This document shows positions 54,136 to 63,499 of a DNA stretch of 64,000 nt, in pieces. A program made the position numbers and the translations under genes. How positions within the stretch are numbered: the stretch's first letter is position 1; each line of letters opens with the position of its first letter. Where the stretch lies: assembly GCA_965223105.1 (NCBI GenBank), contig OZ244987.1, forward strand, positions 3,906,001 to 3,970,000, in the 5' to 3' direction. Source of the DNA: JABDMH01 sp965223105. GTDB lineage: Bacteria; Bacteroidota; Bacteroidia; Chitinophagales; Saprospiraceae. The notes beneath the pieces were generated by a model. The model ran no database searches and had not been told where the DNA came from. It saw nothing but the letters and a program-made list of their open reading frames with translations.

Positions 54136-55578
54136 CTAGGCAAGAATATCCTTCACCACATGACCATGCACATCAGTAAGGCGAAAACGGCGACCTTGAT
54201 AGCGGTACGTGAGCCGTTCATGGTCGATGCCCAGGAGGTGAAGTAATGTAGCTTGAAAGTCATGAACATGTACGCCATCTTGAGCGACATTATAACCGAG
54301 CTCATCAGTTTGTCCGTAAACAAATCCCGGCTTCACGCCTCCCCCTGCCATCCAAATGGTATAGCAACCCGGATGGTGATCCCGGCCGTAATTATCTTTT
54401 GTCAACCGGCCTTGAGAGAAGCTGGTACGACCAAATTCTCCACCCCAAATTACCAGGGTCTCATTCAGCAAACCTCGTTGCTTCAAATCGGTAATCAAAG
54501 CTGCGGTCGCTTGATCGGTTTGATTGGCTTGACGCCTGATACCAGAAGGCAGGCCTCCATGCTGGTCCCACCCCATATGATAGAGTTGAATAAACCGGAC
54601 ATCCTTTTCAGCGAGTTTGCGGGCAAGTAGGCAGTTAAATGCGTAAGTGCCAGGTTTGCGAGCGTCCTCGCCATAAAGCCGATAAATGTATTCTGGCTCA
54701 TTTGATATATCTACCACATCTGGAACCGCACTCTGCATGCGAAAGGCCATTTCATACTGGTTGATTTTCGATTCCACCTCTGGATCATTCCAGCGATCCT
54801 TCTGAAGGGTATTCATGGTTTGGATAAAATCCAGTGATCGTCTGCGGTCACTGGCGTGAATACCATAAGGATTATTTAGATAGAGGACCGGATCTTTTCC
54901 CGATCTAAACTGCACACCTTGATGATGAGAAGGTAGAAACCCACTACCCCACGAAGCTGAGCTAAGGGGTTGGGCACCACCACCTTTGGAAATCATTACT
55001 ACAAATGCAGGTAAGTTATCATTAGCACGACCCAAACCGTAATCCAACCAACTCCCAATAGAGGGTCTTCCATTGAGTTGCGATCCGGTCTGCATAAAGA
55101 TAACCGCTGGTTCATGATTGATCGCTTCGGTATACATAGACTTGATGATGCAAAGATCATCTACCACCTGGGCCGTATAAGGAAATAATTCGCTAACCCA
55201 AGCGCCACTTTCACCATACTGCTTAAAGGAATAGATCGACTGGACCAGTGGAAAGGTAGACTGCTCCGTCACCATTCCCGAATTTCGTTGGGTACCTTGG
55301 ATCGATGGTGGAATTTCTTTTCCATGCCATTTTGCGAGTGCAGGTTTGTAATCAAAAGTCTCCAATTGAGATGGTCCACCGCTTTGAAATAAATAGATGA
55401 CGCGTTTGGCGGATGCCGGAAAGTGGGTCGATGACAAATGAGAACTCGAGAGTGCATCAAAGCTTCTCGAACTAGCCGACAACAATTGCCCCAATGCGAT
55501 CGCACCTATACCAGATGCCGTCTTTCGAAGGAATTCTCGCCGCGTCTTTTGGTTATCGCCTCTACTCGGATCATTCAT
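54136..55578 (-). CDS. DUF1501 family Tat-exported protein (second copy)
   Basis: The 480-residue product starts with T-R-R-E-F-L-R-K-T and a hydrophobic stretch, a clear Tat signal. It has F-Q-S-G-G-P-S-Q-L-E-T-F-D-Y-K-P, then W-G-G-E-F-G-R-T-S-F and G-R-D-H-H-P-G-C, the same three blocks as the copy at 29.6-31.0 kb. The two are paralogues. Probably periplasmic; function unknown. Its start is 4 bp after the stop of the PSD1 gene, an operon. Confidence 0.9.
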   Translation of the reverse strand: MNDPSRGDNQKTRREFLRKTASGIGAIALGQLLSASSRSFDALSSSHLSSTHFPASAKRVIYLFQSGGPSQLETFDYKPALAKWHGKEIPPSIQGTQRNSGMVTEQSTFPLVQSIYSFKQYGESGAWVSELFPYTAQVVDDLCIIKSMYTEAINHEPAVIFMQTGSQLNGRPSIGSWLDYGLGRANDNLPAFVVMISKGGGAQPLSSASWGSGFLPSHHQGVQFRSGKDPVLYLNNPYGIHASDRRRSLDFIQTMNTLQKDRWNDPEVESKINQYEMAFRMQSAVPDVVDISNEPEYIYRLYGEDARKPGTYAFNCLLARKLAEKDVRFIQLYHMGWDQHGGLPSGIRRQANQTDQATAALITDLKQRGLLNETLVIWGGEFGRTSFSQGRLTKDNYGRDHHPGCYTIWMAGGGVKPGFVYGQTDELGYNVAQDGVHVHDFQATLLHLLGIDHERLTYRYQGRRFRLTDVHGHVVKDILA

Positions 55579-55582
55579 CTTT

Positions 55583-58500
55583 TTACAATTTCATCTGGGC
55601 TTCGTAGGTATTTAATAAGTTATGAATCGTGATGGCTAGTGCAGCCAGTTCATCCTCAGGTAGATCTATGGAAGCTCGCCATTCTCCAATCGATAAATAT
55701 TTTTCCATCTCTCCCTCCTTCTCAGCGGCCTTCAACTTCTCTTGTTGATAAAATTCTAGAAGGGCAGTCATTTCAAGCTCGTCGGGATGTCTGCCCACAG
55801 CAAGCCGAAAAATATTCTTTAAACGTGCTGTTTCCTGCCCATTTTGACGAATCATTCTCTCGGCCAGAACTCGAGCACTTTCGATATACTGAGGATCATT
55901 AAGTAGTGCAAGTGCCTGTAGTGGTGTATTGGTCTGTTTTCTTTGCACGGCGCAGAAACTACGATCGGGCACATCAAAGAGGAGCATTGAAGGAGGTGGC
56001 GATGTCCTTTTCCAAATGGTGTATAAACTGCGGCGGTACAATCCTTCTCCATCAGACTGTAAATATGGATACCGCCATGATTTGTTGCTAAGTTCATCCC
56101 AAAGACCCTCTGGTTGATAGGGGTAAACACTTGGCCCTCCCTGCTGTCTTACCAAAAGACTACTGAGAGCCAATGCATTATCCCTAAGCATCTCTGCAGT
56201 CAACCGCTGGGTCGGTCCCCTCCATAACCATCGATTTTTAGGATCAATTTCATACGAAATTGAGTCTACCGCTGAGGATAATTGATAAGTCTTTGAGGTC
56301 ATGATCAGTCGATGCAGCGCCTTAATATTCCATCCAGACGCTATAAAGTCCCTGGCTAGATAATCCAGTAATTCCGGATGAGATGGCAATTCCCCTTGAA
56401 GGCCAAAATCTTCAGGGGTGGCTACTAGACCTTGCCCAAAATGCTGCTGCCAAATTCGGTTTACAAATACACGGGCAGTCAAGGGGTGATCCGGATGCAC
56501 CAACCACCGAGCCAGCCCAAGCCGGTTTGGTGGGAGATCATGAAAGGGAACCTTGATGGCTCCGGGAACATCTGGGCTCACTTTTTGTGTGGGTTTACTG
56601 TAGCTACCTCTATCCAAAACGTAGGTCGTTCTAGGTACCGGCAGATCACCCATCACCATGATCTCATTGATGCTATCTAAAAGTCGGTTTTGCTTAGATA
56701 ATAAGTCGGAGATACGATCTCGGTTTACCCTGTATTCTGGATCAATAGAGAGTGTTTGAAACTCCACAAGAAATTCTTTCAGGTCGTTTTTATTTAACCT
56801 CTGTAAGAATTCAACGCCTTGATGATCATAAAGAACTTCTAACGAGGAAAGGTTCTCATCGAAGATTCTGACTTCATCAATCGCTCCACCTTTGAAGAGT
56901 TTGATTTTGTCGCGATAGCCTAGCCTCATGCCATGAAAGCCATAAGTATGAATATCGGGTTCGTACAAAATACTCCGATAGAGCTGATTTGATATCACTT
57001 GATGATCGACCTCATTACCATTAATAAAGATCCGCAAGCCCTCACTTTGGCTGGTACCATCGTAGCTGATCGCGACATGTGACCACTTACCAACAGCGAT
57101 GGAGTCTTTGCTTAAGATCTCGATCGAATGATTTGGCCAACTGTAGGCCATAACAAATCTCAAATGGTTGTCCTTGAGGTGCAAACCATAGCCCTTGTAA
57201 CCCAACCTCAGATCTTCGCAGTGAGTCAATAATCCTGCATGTTCGTATTTACGAGCCGGCTTTACCCAAAGACTAATGGTAAAGGGCTGGTGCCGATCTT
57301 TCCAACCTACTTTATCTCCCAGGAGAATATAGTTGTAATCTTCTACAAAGAAGGCCTTGTTTTTGATGCCCGGTCCAATATTTGCTTCAAAAGCTTCTCC
57401 ATGCCTGCCGCCAGCAATATCGATCAACTTCTGTTTCCCAGTTGAAGATTGCAATTCATCGAAAGTATAGTGAGCAACCAGCTTTTCTGCATGTGCCTGT
57501 ATAACTCTATTCGAAATATGAGTTAATGGGGATGGATCAGATGACTGGTGCTCACGAAGTCTGGAAGTTTGTTCATTGATCTCTTGGTCTAGAAACCGGA
57601 GAATTTCCTGTTGTTCACCTGAAGAAAGCAACATGGATGGACCTGGGGTCTGCATTGGGCCATAAACAGCCGTACCCAACTCAGCAGTGCTATTAAAAAA
57701 GGCAAAAAGTTGATAATATTCCTGTTGTGATATGGGATCATATTTATGGTCATGGCAACGCGCACATTCCATGGTCAAACCCAACATAGCTTTGCTCATG
57801 GTGTGTACCCGGTCGGCAACGTACTCCACCCGGTACTCCTCGAAGACGATGCCTGCTTCCGAATTGCGACGATGTAGTCGATTAAATGCCGTCGCCAACC
57901 TACTATTTTGACTGGCATCTGGCAGGAGATCACCGGCAAGTTGCCAGGTGATAAACTGATCATAGGGCATGTTTTGATTGAATGCCTCAATTACCCAATC
58001 ACGCCATGGCCACAGATCACGATGCTTGTCGTCAAGGTATCCATCACTGTCAGCATAGCGTGCCACATCCATCCAGTCTGCTGCCATCCGTTCTCCATAA
58101 GCCGAATCAGCCAACAACCGATCAACCAAGAGATCAAAAGCATCCTCTCGACCGTCTGCTAAGAACTTATCTACATCTTCGAGGGTAGGTGGTAATCCGG
58201 TAAGGTCAAAAAATGCCCGACGGATTAGGGATTCCTTAGTCGCTAGGGGATTGGATTTTAGTACCAGGTCATCCCGTCTTTTCTCTGCAAAATAATCCAC
58301 CGGATGTACTCCGGATGGAATGGTTGGTGAAGAGGGAGCTACAAAAGCCCAGTGGTCTTGGTACTTTGCCCCCTGATCAATCCAAGCCCTCAGCAGTACT
58401 TTTTCCCGATCCGTCAAATCAAGCTTCGAATCAGGTGGGGGCATCATCAGGTCGTCATCATTGCTAGTAATCCTGGAAATCACTTCACTTCGATTGGGAT

Positions 58501-58762
58501 GGAAGGGAACAATGGCAAAGTGTCCAGAATGGTCAGTAAGCTCAGCGAAGGCCGAACTATCTTGATCTAGGCGTAATGAAGCTTCCCTGCGGTTGGCATC
58601 TGGTCCGTGGCATGGAAAACAACGATCCGACAATATCGGACGGATATGCCAATTGTAATCAATGACATCGGGAATTACCCCCTGCGAACCCAAAGAAGGA
58701 TCCCTTTCCTGACAAGAAAGCAGAAAATACAGCAGGAATATGTACAATGGATACCGGATCAT
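55583..58762 (-). CDS. PSD1 and cytochrome c domain protein with a LamG insert
   Basis: The 1059-residue lipoprotein (L-L-S-C17) carries a c-haem site C48-F-P-C51-H52, the DUF1549 domain (about 130-335; D-W-M-D-V-A-R-Y-A-D-S-D-G), a concanavalin/LamG-like domain (about 430-640; F-T-I-S-L-W-V-K-P and A-I-D-E-V-R-I-F) and the C-terminal DUF1553/PSD1 domain (about 760-1000). Order of domains matches planctomycete proteins. The LamG domain probably binds a glycan. The partner DUF1501 gene follows at once. Function unproven; likely a surface or periplasmic polysaccharide-related oxidoreductive module. Confidence 0.9.
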   Translation of the reverse strand: MIRYPLYIFLLYFLLSCQERDPSLGSQGVIPDVIDYNWHIRPILSDRCFPCHGPDANRREASLRLDQDSSAFAELTDHSGHFAIVPFHPNRSEVISRITSNDDDLMMPPPDSKLDLTDREKVLLRAWIDQGAKYQDHWAFVAPSSPTIPSGVHPVDYFAEKRRDDLVLKSNPLATKESLIRRAFFDLTGLPPTLEDVDKFLADGREDAFDLLVDRLLADSAYGERMAADWMDVARYADSDGYLDDKHRDLWPWRDWVIEAFNQNMPYDQFITWQLAGDLLPDASQNSRLATAFNRLHRRNSEAGIVFEEYRVEYVADRVHTMSKAMLGLTMECARCHDHKYDPISQQEYYQLFAFFNSTAELGTAVYGPMQTPGPSMLLSSGEQQEILRFLDQEINEQTSRLREHQSSDPSPLTHISNRVIQAHAEKLVAHYTFDELQSSTGKQKLIDIAGGRHGEAFEANIGPGIKNKAFFVEDYNYILLGDKVGWKDRHQPFTISLWVKPARKYEHAGLLTHCEDLRLGYKGYGLHLKDNHLRFVMAYSWPNHSIEILSKDSIAVGKWSHVAISYDGTSQSEGLRIFINGNEVDHQVISNQLYRSILYEPDIHTYGFHGMRLGYRDKIKLFKGGAIDEVRIFDENLSSLEVLYDHQGVEFLQRLNKNDLKEFLVEFQTLSIDPEYRVNRDRISDLLSKQNRLLDSINEIMVMGDLPVPRTTYVLDRGSYSKPTQKVSPDVPGAIKVPFHDLPPNRLGLARWLVHPDHPLTARVFVNRIWQQHFGQGLVATPEDFGLQGELPSHPELLDYLARDFIASGWNIKALHRLIMTSKTYQLSSAVDSISYEIDPKNRWLWRGPTQRLTAEMLRDNALALSSLLVRQQGGPSVYPYQPEGLWDELSNKSWRYPYLQSDGEGLYRRSLYTIWKRTSPPPSMLLFDVPDRSFCAVQRKQTNTPLQALALLNDPQYIESARVLAERMIRQNGQETARLKNIFRLAVGRHPDELEMTALLEFYQQEKLKAAEKEGEMEKYLSIGEWRASIDLPEDELAALAITIHNLLNTYEAQMKL

Positions 58763-58939
58763 CTCGCAAAAAAACTCAATGTATCTTCATCAACAGCTAA
58801 AGATACGGGCTTCTCCGAACAAAGGGCAGACTTGATTTTATTTGGATGCCTGTTGCCGTTATACAGTATCGCACCCCACAATAGTTCTACAGTCGAAGCG
58901 TTCATCAATTGTAATAGCACGCAGATTTAAAAGGATCAG

Positions 58940-59620
58940 ATGCGTACACCTCTACTGTTTTTTTGTTGGGCAATTTGTACTTTGGCCGCCACCGGTCAGT
59001 CGGTATCTTTACATCCCGGGGATCAGCGTTCTACTTATTTTCAAATCGAGTTTGGCATACTAAATGGTCACACTCCGCTTTATCTTCTAGAGGGAGAGGT
59101 GTCTTCAGTAAGTGGTGTCAATCAGGTCGGCATCGGAGTGCACTATCAATCTGATCTCTCTAGTGCAATGTATGTTAAGTTGGGCTTTAAAACCTACAAT
59201 TTGGCCGCGGATTATGATCTCGTCTCTGCACGGAACAACCATGAAAACATCATTTCATCCAGTCGGTATATTGCCATTCCAGTATCGCTTGGAACCATTA
59301 AGATGATCAATGCCCTGAGGGTTGAGCTTTCTGCGGGATTAGAATGGGCCAATTTGGTTGCTCACCGGGAAACCATCGTCAACACTTCTCGATTCTTGGT
59401 ACTGGACGAGCAGAGTGTTGATTTAAACAATCCACTGGTTCAGAGAACAAATTGGCAAATTTTGGCTGCTTTGGGTTTGAGCACTCCCATTTCTGATCGT
59501 TGGGCAACTTACCTTGGGATACAAGGTAATCTGGGACTCTCCGATCTCGATACTTCGTCGATTACCCAGCAGCTCACCCGCATGGAACTATCCTTGGGAA
59601 TCCGCTATCAAATTCGATAA
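58940..59620 (+). CDS. Outer-membrane beta-barrel-like protein
   Basis: The 226-residue product has a signal peptide (L-L-F-F-C-W-A-I-C-T-L-A-A-T-G-Q) and alternating amphipathic strands, ending M-E-L-S-L-G-I-R-Y-Q-I-R, like small outer-membrane barrels of Bacteroidota. No closer family is seen. It is divergent from the PSD1 gene (177-bp gap). A hairpin AAACCTG-ATTTC-CAGGTTT lies 95 bp after its stop. Confidence 0.6.
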   Translation: MRTPLLFFCWAICTLAATGQSVSLHPGDQRSTYFQIEFGILNGHTPLYLLEGEVSSVSGVNQVGIGVHYQSDLSSAMYVKLGFKTYNLAADYDLVSARNNHENIISSSRYIAIPVSLGTIKMINALRVELSAGLEWANLVAHRETIVNTSRFLVLDEQSVDLNNPLVQRTNWQILAALGLSTPISDRWATYLGIQGNLGLSDLDTSSITQQLTRMELSLGIRYQIR

Positions 59621-59714
59621 GTCAGATATCGAGTAGGAACCCATTCTTACTGAGTCGTATCAGGTTTCCTTAGCATGCATTCAATCAGAAGACTTTATGA
59701 ATCAGTTATCATTA

Positions 59715-59733
59715 AAACCTGATTTCCAGGTTT
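59715..59733. other. Perfect 7-bp hairpin between the barrel gene and the DUF2231 gene
   Basis: AAACCTG (59715-59721), loop ATTTC, CAGGTTT (59727-59733), 54 bp before the next ATG. No T-run follows. It may be a weak terminator or a leader hairpin of the downstream gene. Confidence 0.4.
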
Positions 59734-59786
59734 AGATCGAAACTGTATCTTAGTCCGCTGAAGAGTGAGATGAAGCACACCTAAAT

Positions 59787-61262
59787 ATGCCGCAGAAGCC
59801 GAGAAGCTGGATTTTCCCTGCAATCATGTCGCTGTTGTTCTTGTCCTTGCCATTTTTGCCCTTGGGAAATTTCCAGGGTTTGAGTTTGATGTTGGGCAGA
59901 ACTCATCCCCTAATTATTCACTTTCCCATAGTTCTGGTGATCCTTACCTTGATTTTCGAGCATTCAAAGGGGCATTTGCAAAGTCACCATATCCAGACGA
60001 TTTCAAGCAACCTCTACTCCCTCAGTCTCTATTCGGCTGTCCTTGCTGTGGTTGTTGGATATCTATTATACCAATCAGGTGACTATGAGGGTGAGTTCGT
60101 CATTCGCCATCTCTGGGGCGGGATTTTACTCGCCATTTTATTGACTTGGGCCCGTTTTTTCCAACGCACCTACCAACAAACCAAAAGGTGGCGATCACGC
60201 CAGATCTATCGATTACTCATTTTTTCAGCTGTACTCAACTTGGTATATACATCCCATTTGGGGGGATCCATTACCCATGGTCCGGAGTATCTCACTGAAC
60301 CTTTTAAAGACATGATTTATGCTCGACAACTAAGTAGAGCACCAGCCAATAAGAACCCTTCGTCATTGATCATCTATGAAGATATCATCAGTCCCATTTT
60401 ACGCGATAAGTGTGGAAAGTGTCACAATAACGCGAGTGAAAAAGGAGGACTGAATCTTTCTAGTTATGACAAGATGTTGGAATGCGGCAAAAGCGAAAAA
60501 CCTTGCATAACACCTGGAGATGCTGCGAATAGCGAATTGTTGGTACGGGTCACCTTGCCGGAAGATCATGATGATTTTATGCCACCCGATGGCAAAACTC
60601 CGATGAGACCAGACGAGATCCAGTTGTTGCGGTGGTGGATCAATGAGGGAGGCAACCCGACAGACACCCTTGGCGAAGGTCCAGAAGATTCATTGGTCAA
60701 TGAGAGTCTGCAAAGCATATTACCCAGCGTCGCAGAAGCTCAAGTTGCAAAGCAGCTTTCGAGACTTGAACGATTAAAGATGAGTCCTAAATTGATTAAG
60801 CTGGGCGTCGAGCTAGGCTTGCAAATCCACTCTGACCCCGAAAGTGATTCTACGTATTATACCGTTGCGATGCAAATTCCCCCTAAGCATGTAACCGATC
60901 GCGAGCTGAGTAAACTCATGCCCTACCGGCATCTATTTTCCAAAGTCTCTCTGGTGTCGGCAGACATAAGTGATGAAGGCCTTTTCTATCTCGGTCAGAT
61001 GCCGAACCTGCGTGAAGTAATTTTGATCAAATGCTGTATCAAAGGAGAAGGATTGGTCCACCTTACTGATCTATCCAAATTACAATTACTCAATCTATCT
61101 TATACCGATGTGGACAATCTCAACGCTATGAGACTCACCTCGTTTGAGAATCTGAAAGAAGTCTATCTGTTTAATACTTTCGTGGATCAGCAGTTAATCA
61201 ATTTGCTTAACGATTATATGTCAAACACCGAGGTTTCGATTAAAGAGGGGCCCTACTACTAG
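59787..61262 (+). CDS. Membrane protein with DUF2231-like helices, c-type haem domain and LRR-like tail
   Basis: The 491-residue protein has an N-terminal membrane part (about 10-160, five helices; R-T-H-P-L-I-I-H-F-P-I as in DUF2231), then a cytochrome-like domain with C209-G-K-C212-H213 and a planctomycete-type D-F-M-P-P-D-G-K. The C-terminal part (about 355-480) is leucine-rich-repeat-like (L-R-E-V-I-L-I-K-C-C-I-K, L-Q-L-L-N-L-S-Y-T-D-V). It is anchored in the inner membrane with haem and LRR parts outside. Function unknown; it probably works in electron transfer with the DUF1592/DUF1552 genes downstream. Confidence 0.8.
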   Translation: MPQKPRSWIFPAIMSLLFLSLPFLPLGNFQGLSLMLGRTHPLIIHFPIVLVILTLIFEHSKGHLQSHHIQTISSNLYSLSLYSAVLAVVVGYLLYQSGDYEGEFVIRHLWGGILLAILLTWARFFQRTYQQTKRWRSRQIYRLLIFSAVLNLVYTSHLGGSITHGPEYLTEPFKDMIYARQLSRAPANKNPSSLIIYEDIISPILRDKCGKCHNNASEKGGLNLSSYDKMLECGKSEKPCITPGDAANSELLVRVTLPEDHDDFMPPDGKTPMRPDEIQLLRWWINEGGNPTDTLGEGPEDSLVNESLQSILPSVAEAQVAKQLSRLERLKMSPKLIKLGVELGLQIHSDPESDSTYYTVAMQIPPKHVTDRELSKLMPYRHLFSKVSLVSADISDEGLFYLGQMPNLREVILIKCCIKGEGLVHLTDLSKLQLLNLSYTDVDNLNAMRLTSFENLKEVYLFNTFVDQQLINLLNDYMSNTEVSIKEGPYY

Positions 61263-61508
61263 AATTTTCGAGAGGACAGGTGAAAAAAGTTGTCGCACAT
61301 GTGGAGACTTAGCTGCTTATTCAAAAAGACATGCTGTGTGTCCTGGTGTTTTGGTATCCACTTGGCCGGAAACAGCTTGAAGCCTACTACTGGAAAAAAG
61401 GAGATACAATTAGGATGTTAGCACTGGTGCTTCATTCAAAAAATATCTAATACTACTGGCATGCTACTTTATAAAAGAAGCACTAGACCTGGAATTTGTT
61501 GTAACTTC

Positions 61509-61514
61509 AGGAGA
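61509..61514 (+). promoter_or_regulatory. Shine-Dalgarno of the DUF1592 gene
   Basis: AGGAGA is 8 bp before the ATG at 61523. Most genes in this window have no such site, so this supports the chosen start and suggests stronger translation. In the preceding 245 bp no other gene or element is evident. Confidence 0.55.
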
Positions 61515-61522
61515 CTTTTGTC

Positions 61523-63499
61523 ATGAGGAACCTTCGAAATACCATTGCATTCCTGGTCGCGGCAATCGCATTTTGCCTTCCCAGTACAATCCTCGCCGAC
61601 ACACCTGATGATATTGAGTTCAGACGAACAGTCAGAACTCTCCTGCGTAAACACTGTGTGTCCTGCCACAACGAAGCTGATAAAAAGGCGGGCATTAATC
61701 TTGATGCTTTTGACTTTGTAGTGCATGTGGTACGCAGAGGGGAATTGTTTCAAAAAGTTGTCAATGAAGTCAGGGAACGGAGTATGCCTCCTCCCAACAA
61801 ATCTCGAATGAGCAATGCTGAGCGCGACACATTGGTCGCCGGCATTTTGAAGATATTGGATAAAGCCCTGCTTAAGCCAGATCCCGGACCGGTGGTCATG
61901 CGCCGGCTGAGCCATAGAGAATATCGTTATACCATCAAGGATCTAATGGGGCTTGATTTTGATGCACAAGCCTATTTTCCCACGGATGCCTCAGGAGGTG
62001 AAGGGTTTGACAATCAGTCGGGCGTACTTTACATGACACCACTGTTGATGGAACGCTATTACTCAGCTGCCGATTCGGTCATCAGAAGGGCGGGTGACAG
62101 CCCCGAAATTTGGAGAACTCTGGTGCCCCGTTCGTATCGTCCTAGTGTCTTACGCCGTATGATCAATTGGTGGAGTCAGGTGATGGGAGCAGATCAGATC
62201 TACTGGAGTAGACCAAAACGAACGGCCAAGGACTTAATTATTCCATTTGCTAACCGCGCCTACCGGAGATTCCTTAATGTGGCCGAAGAAGAAGAACTTC
62301 TGTCATTGTTTGAAGATGTATATTTTAAGGAATATCCAGCCAGGCATGCCTTCAAAACGGCTGTGCAAACAGTGCTCAAAAAAATACTAGTCTCTCCTGC
62401 CTTTCTCTACCGAATGGAGGCCAATATTCCAAGCGAAGAGCCATATGCTGTAAACAATTTTGAACTTGCCACCCGGCTTTCGTATTTTCTATGGTCCTCT
62501 GTGCCTGATGAGAAACTTTTTCAGACAGCGTATTTGGAAAACCTTCAAGACTCGGTGATTCTCAGGCGTGAAACCTTACGGATGATGAGCGATCCAAAAT
62601 TTAAGCGATTTGCTGAATCCTTTGCTCCTCAATGGTTAGGTGTCCAAGAGATTACGATGCCTTCCAAAGTTGATCTTAATAAGTTTCCGGAATTTACTAA
62701 GTCCCTCAGTGAGGCTATGGTTCAGGAAGTAATCGAATATTTTGATTACATATTTCATAGAGGTGACTTATTGCAATTGATTGAGAGCGACTTTGCCATG
62801 TTAAATGAGGAATTAGCAGCTCACTATGAGCTTCCGGAAGTAAAGGGTAAATCTCTGCGGCCAGTTGCACTCCATACCGGAGATCGCGGAGGTATTCTGG
62901 GTATGGGCGCAGTATTGACTGCCACTTCACTTCCTTTAAGGACCAGCCCAGTACTGAGGGGTCAATGGGTAGTCGAACAAATATTGGGTGATCGTATTCC
63001 ACCTCCTCCACCTGATGTCCCAGAGCTGGAAGAGGCCAAAGAAAATGCAGACAATGAAACTGATCTAAGAAAGTTGTTGGAAATGCATCGATTTCCCTCC
63101 ACCTGTCGAACCTGTCACCAAAAGATGGATCCGATAGGTTTTGGCTTGGAAAACTACGATGCCATTGGGAGATGGCGGACCCATTATCAAGAAAATGTTT
63201 CGATAGATGTTAGTGGAACCCTCGAAGATGGAACATCATTTCAGGGTCCTTCAGAACTGAAAGCCATATTATCAATCCAAAAAGAAAAATTTGCCAACAC
63301 TTTCTCACGTAAAATGTTGTCTTACGCATTGGGGCGGGGAATCCAATTTCTTGATTCTCATACAGTTGATCGGTTGACAAAGACATTAATTGAGTGTAAT
63401 TTTAACGGACCGGAATTGGTGGTTGCCATAGTCACCAGTTATCCATTCAGGTACCGCAGAAGTGATTTGGCTGAACGGTATAAAGACAACGTACTATGA
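61523..63499 (+). CDS. Planctomycete-type DUF1587/DUF1592/DUF1588/DUF1585 protein
   Basis: The 658-residue product has a signal peptide (I-A-F-L-V-A-A-I-A-F-C-L-P) and a haem site C45-V-S-C48-H49. R-R-L-S-H-R-E-Y-R-Y-T-I-K-D-L begins DUF1587; L-A-T-R-L-S-Y-F-L-W-S-S-V-P-D is DUF1592; D-R-G-G-I-L-G-M-G-A-V-L-T-A-T-S-L-P belongs to DUF1588; the C-terminal DUF1585 follows a second C528-R-T-C531-H532 motif. Two haem-like sites suggest electron transfer in the periplasm. It is followed with a 4-bp ATGA overlap by a DUF1552 gene, the usual partner. Confidence 0.92.
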   Translation: MRNLRNTIAFLVAAIAFCLPSTILADTPDDIEFRRTVRTLLRKHCVSCHNEADKKAGINLDAFDFVVHVVRRGELFQKVVNEVRERSMPPPNKSRMSNAERDTLVAGILKILDKALLKPDPGPVVMRRLSHREYRYTIKDLMGLDFDAQAYFPTDASGGEGFDNQSGVLYMTPLLMERYYSAADSVIRRAGDSPEIWRTLVPRSYRPSVLRRMINWWSQVMGADQIYWSRPKRTAKDLIIPFANRAYRRFLNVAEEEELLSLFEDVYFKEYPARHAFKTAVQTVLKKILVSPAFLYRMEANIPSEEPYAVNNFELATRLSYFLWSSVPDEKLFQTAYLENLQDSVILRRETLRMMSDPKFKRFAESFAPQWLGVQEITMPSKVDLNKFPEFTKSLSEAMVQEVIEYFDYIFHRGDLLQLIESDFAMLNEELAAHYELPEVKGKSLRPVALHTGDRGGILGMGAVLTATSLPLRTSPVLRGQWVVEQILGDRIPPPPPDVPELEEAKENADNETDLRKLLEMHRFPSTCRTCHQKMDPIGFGLENYDAIGRWRTHYQENVSIDVSGTLEDGTSFQGPSELKAILSIQKEKFANTFSRKMLSYALGRGIQFLDSHTVDRLTKTLIECNFNGPELVVAIVTSYPFRYRRSDLAERYKDNVL

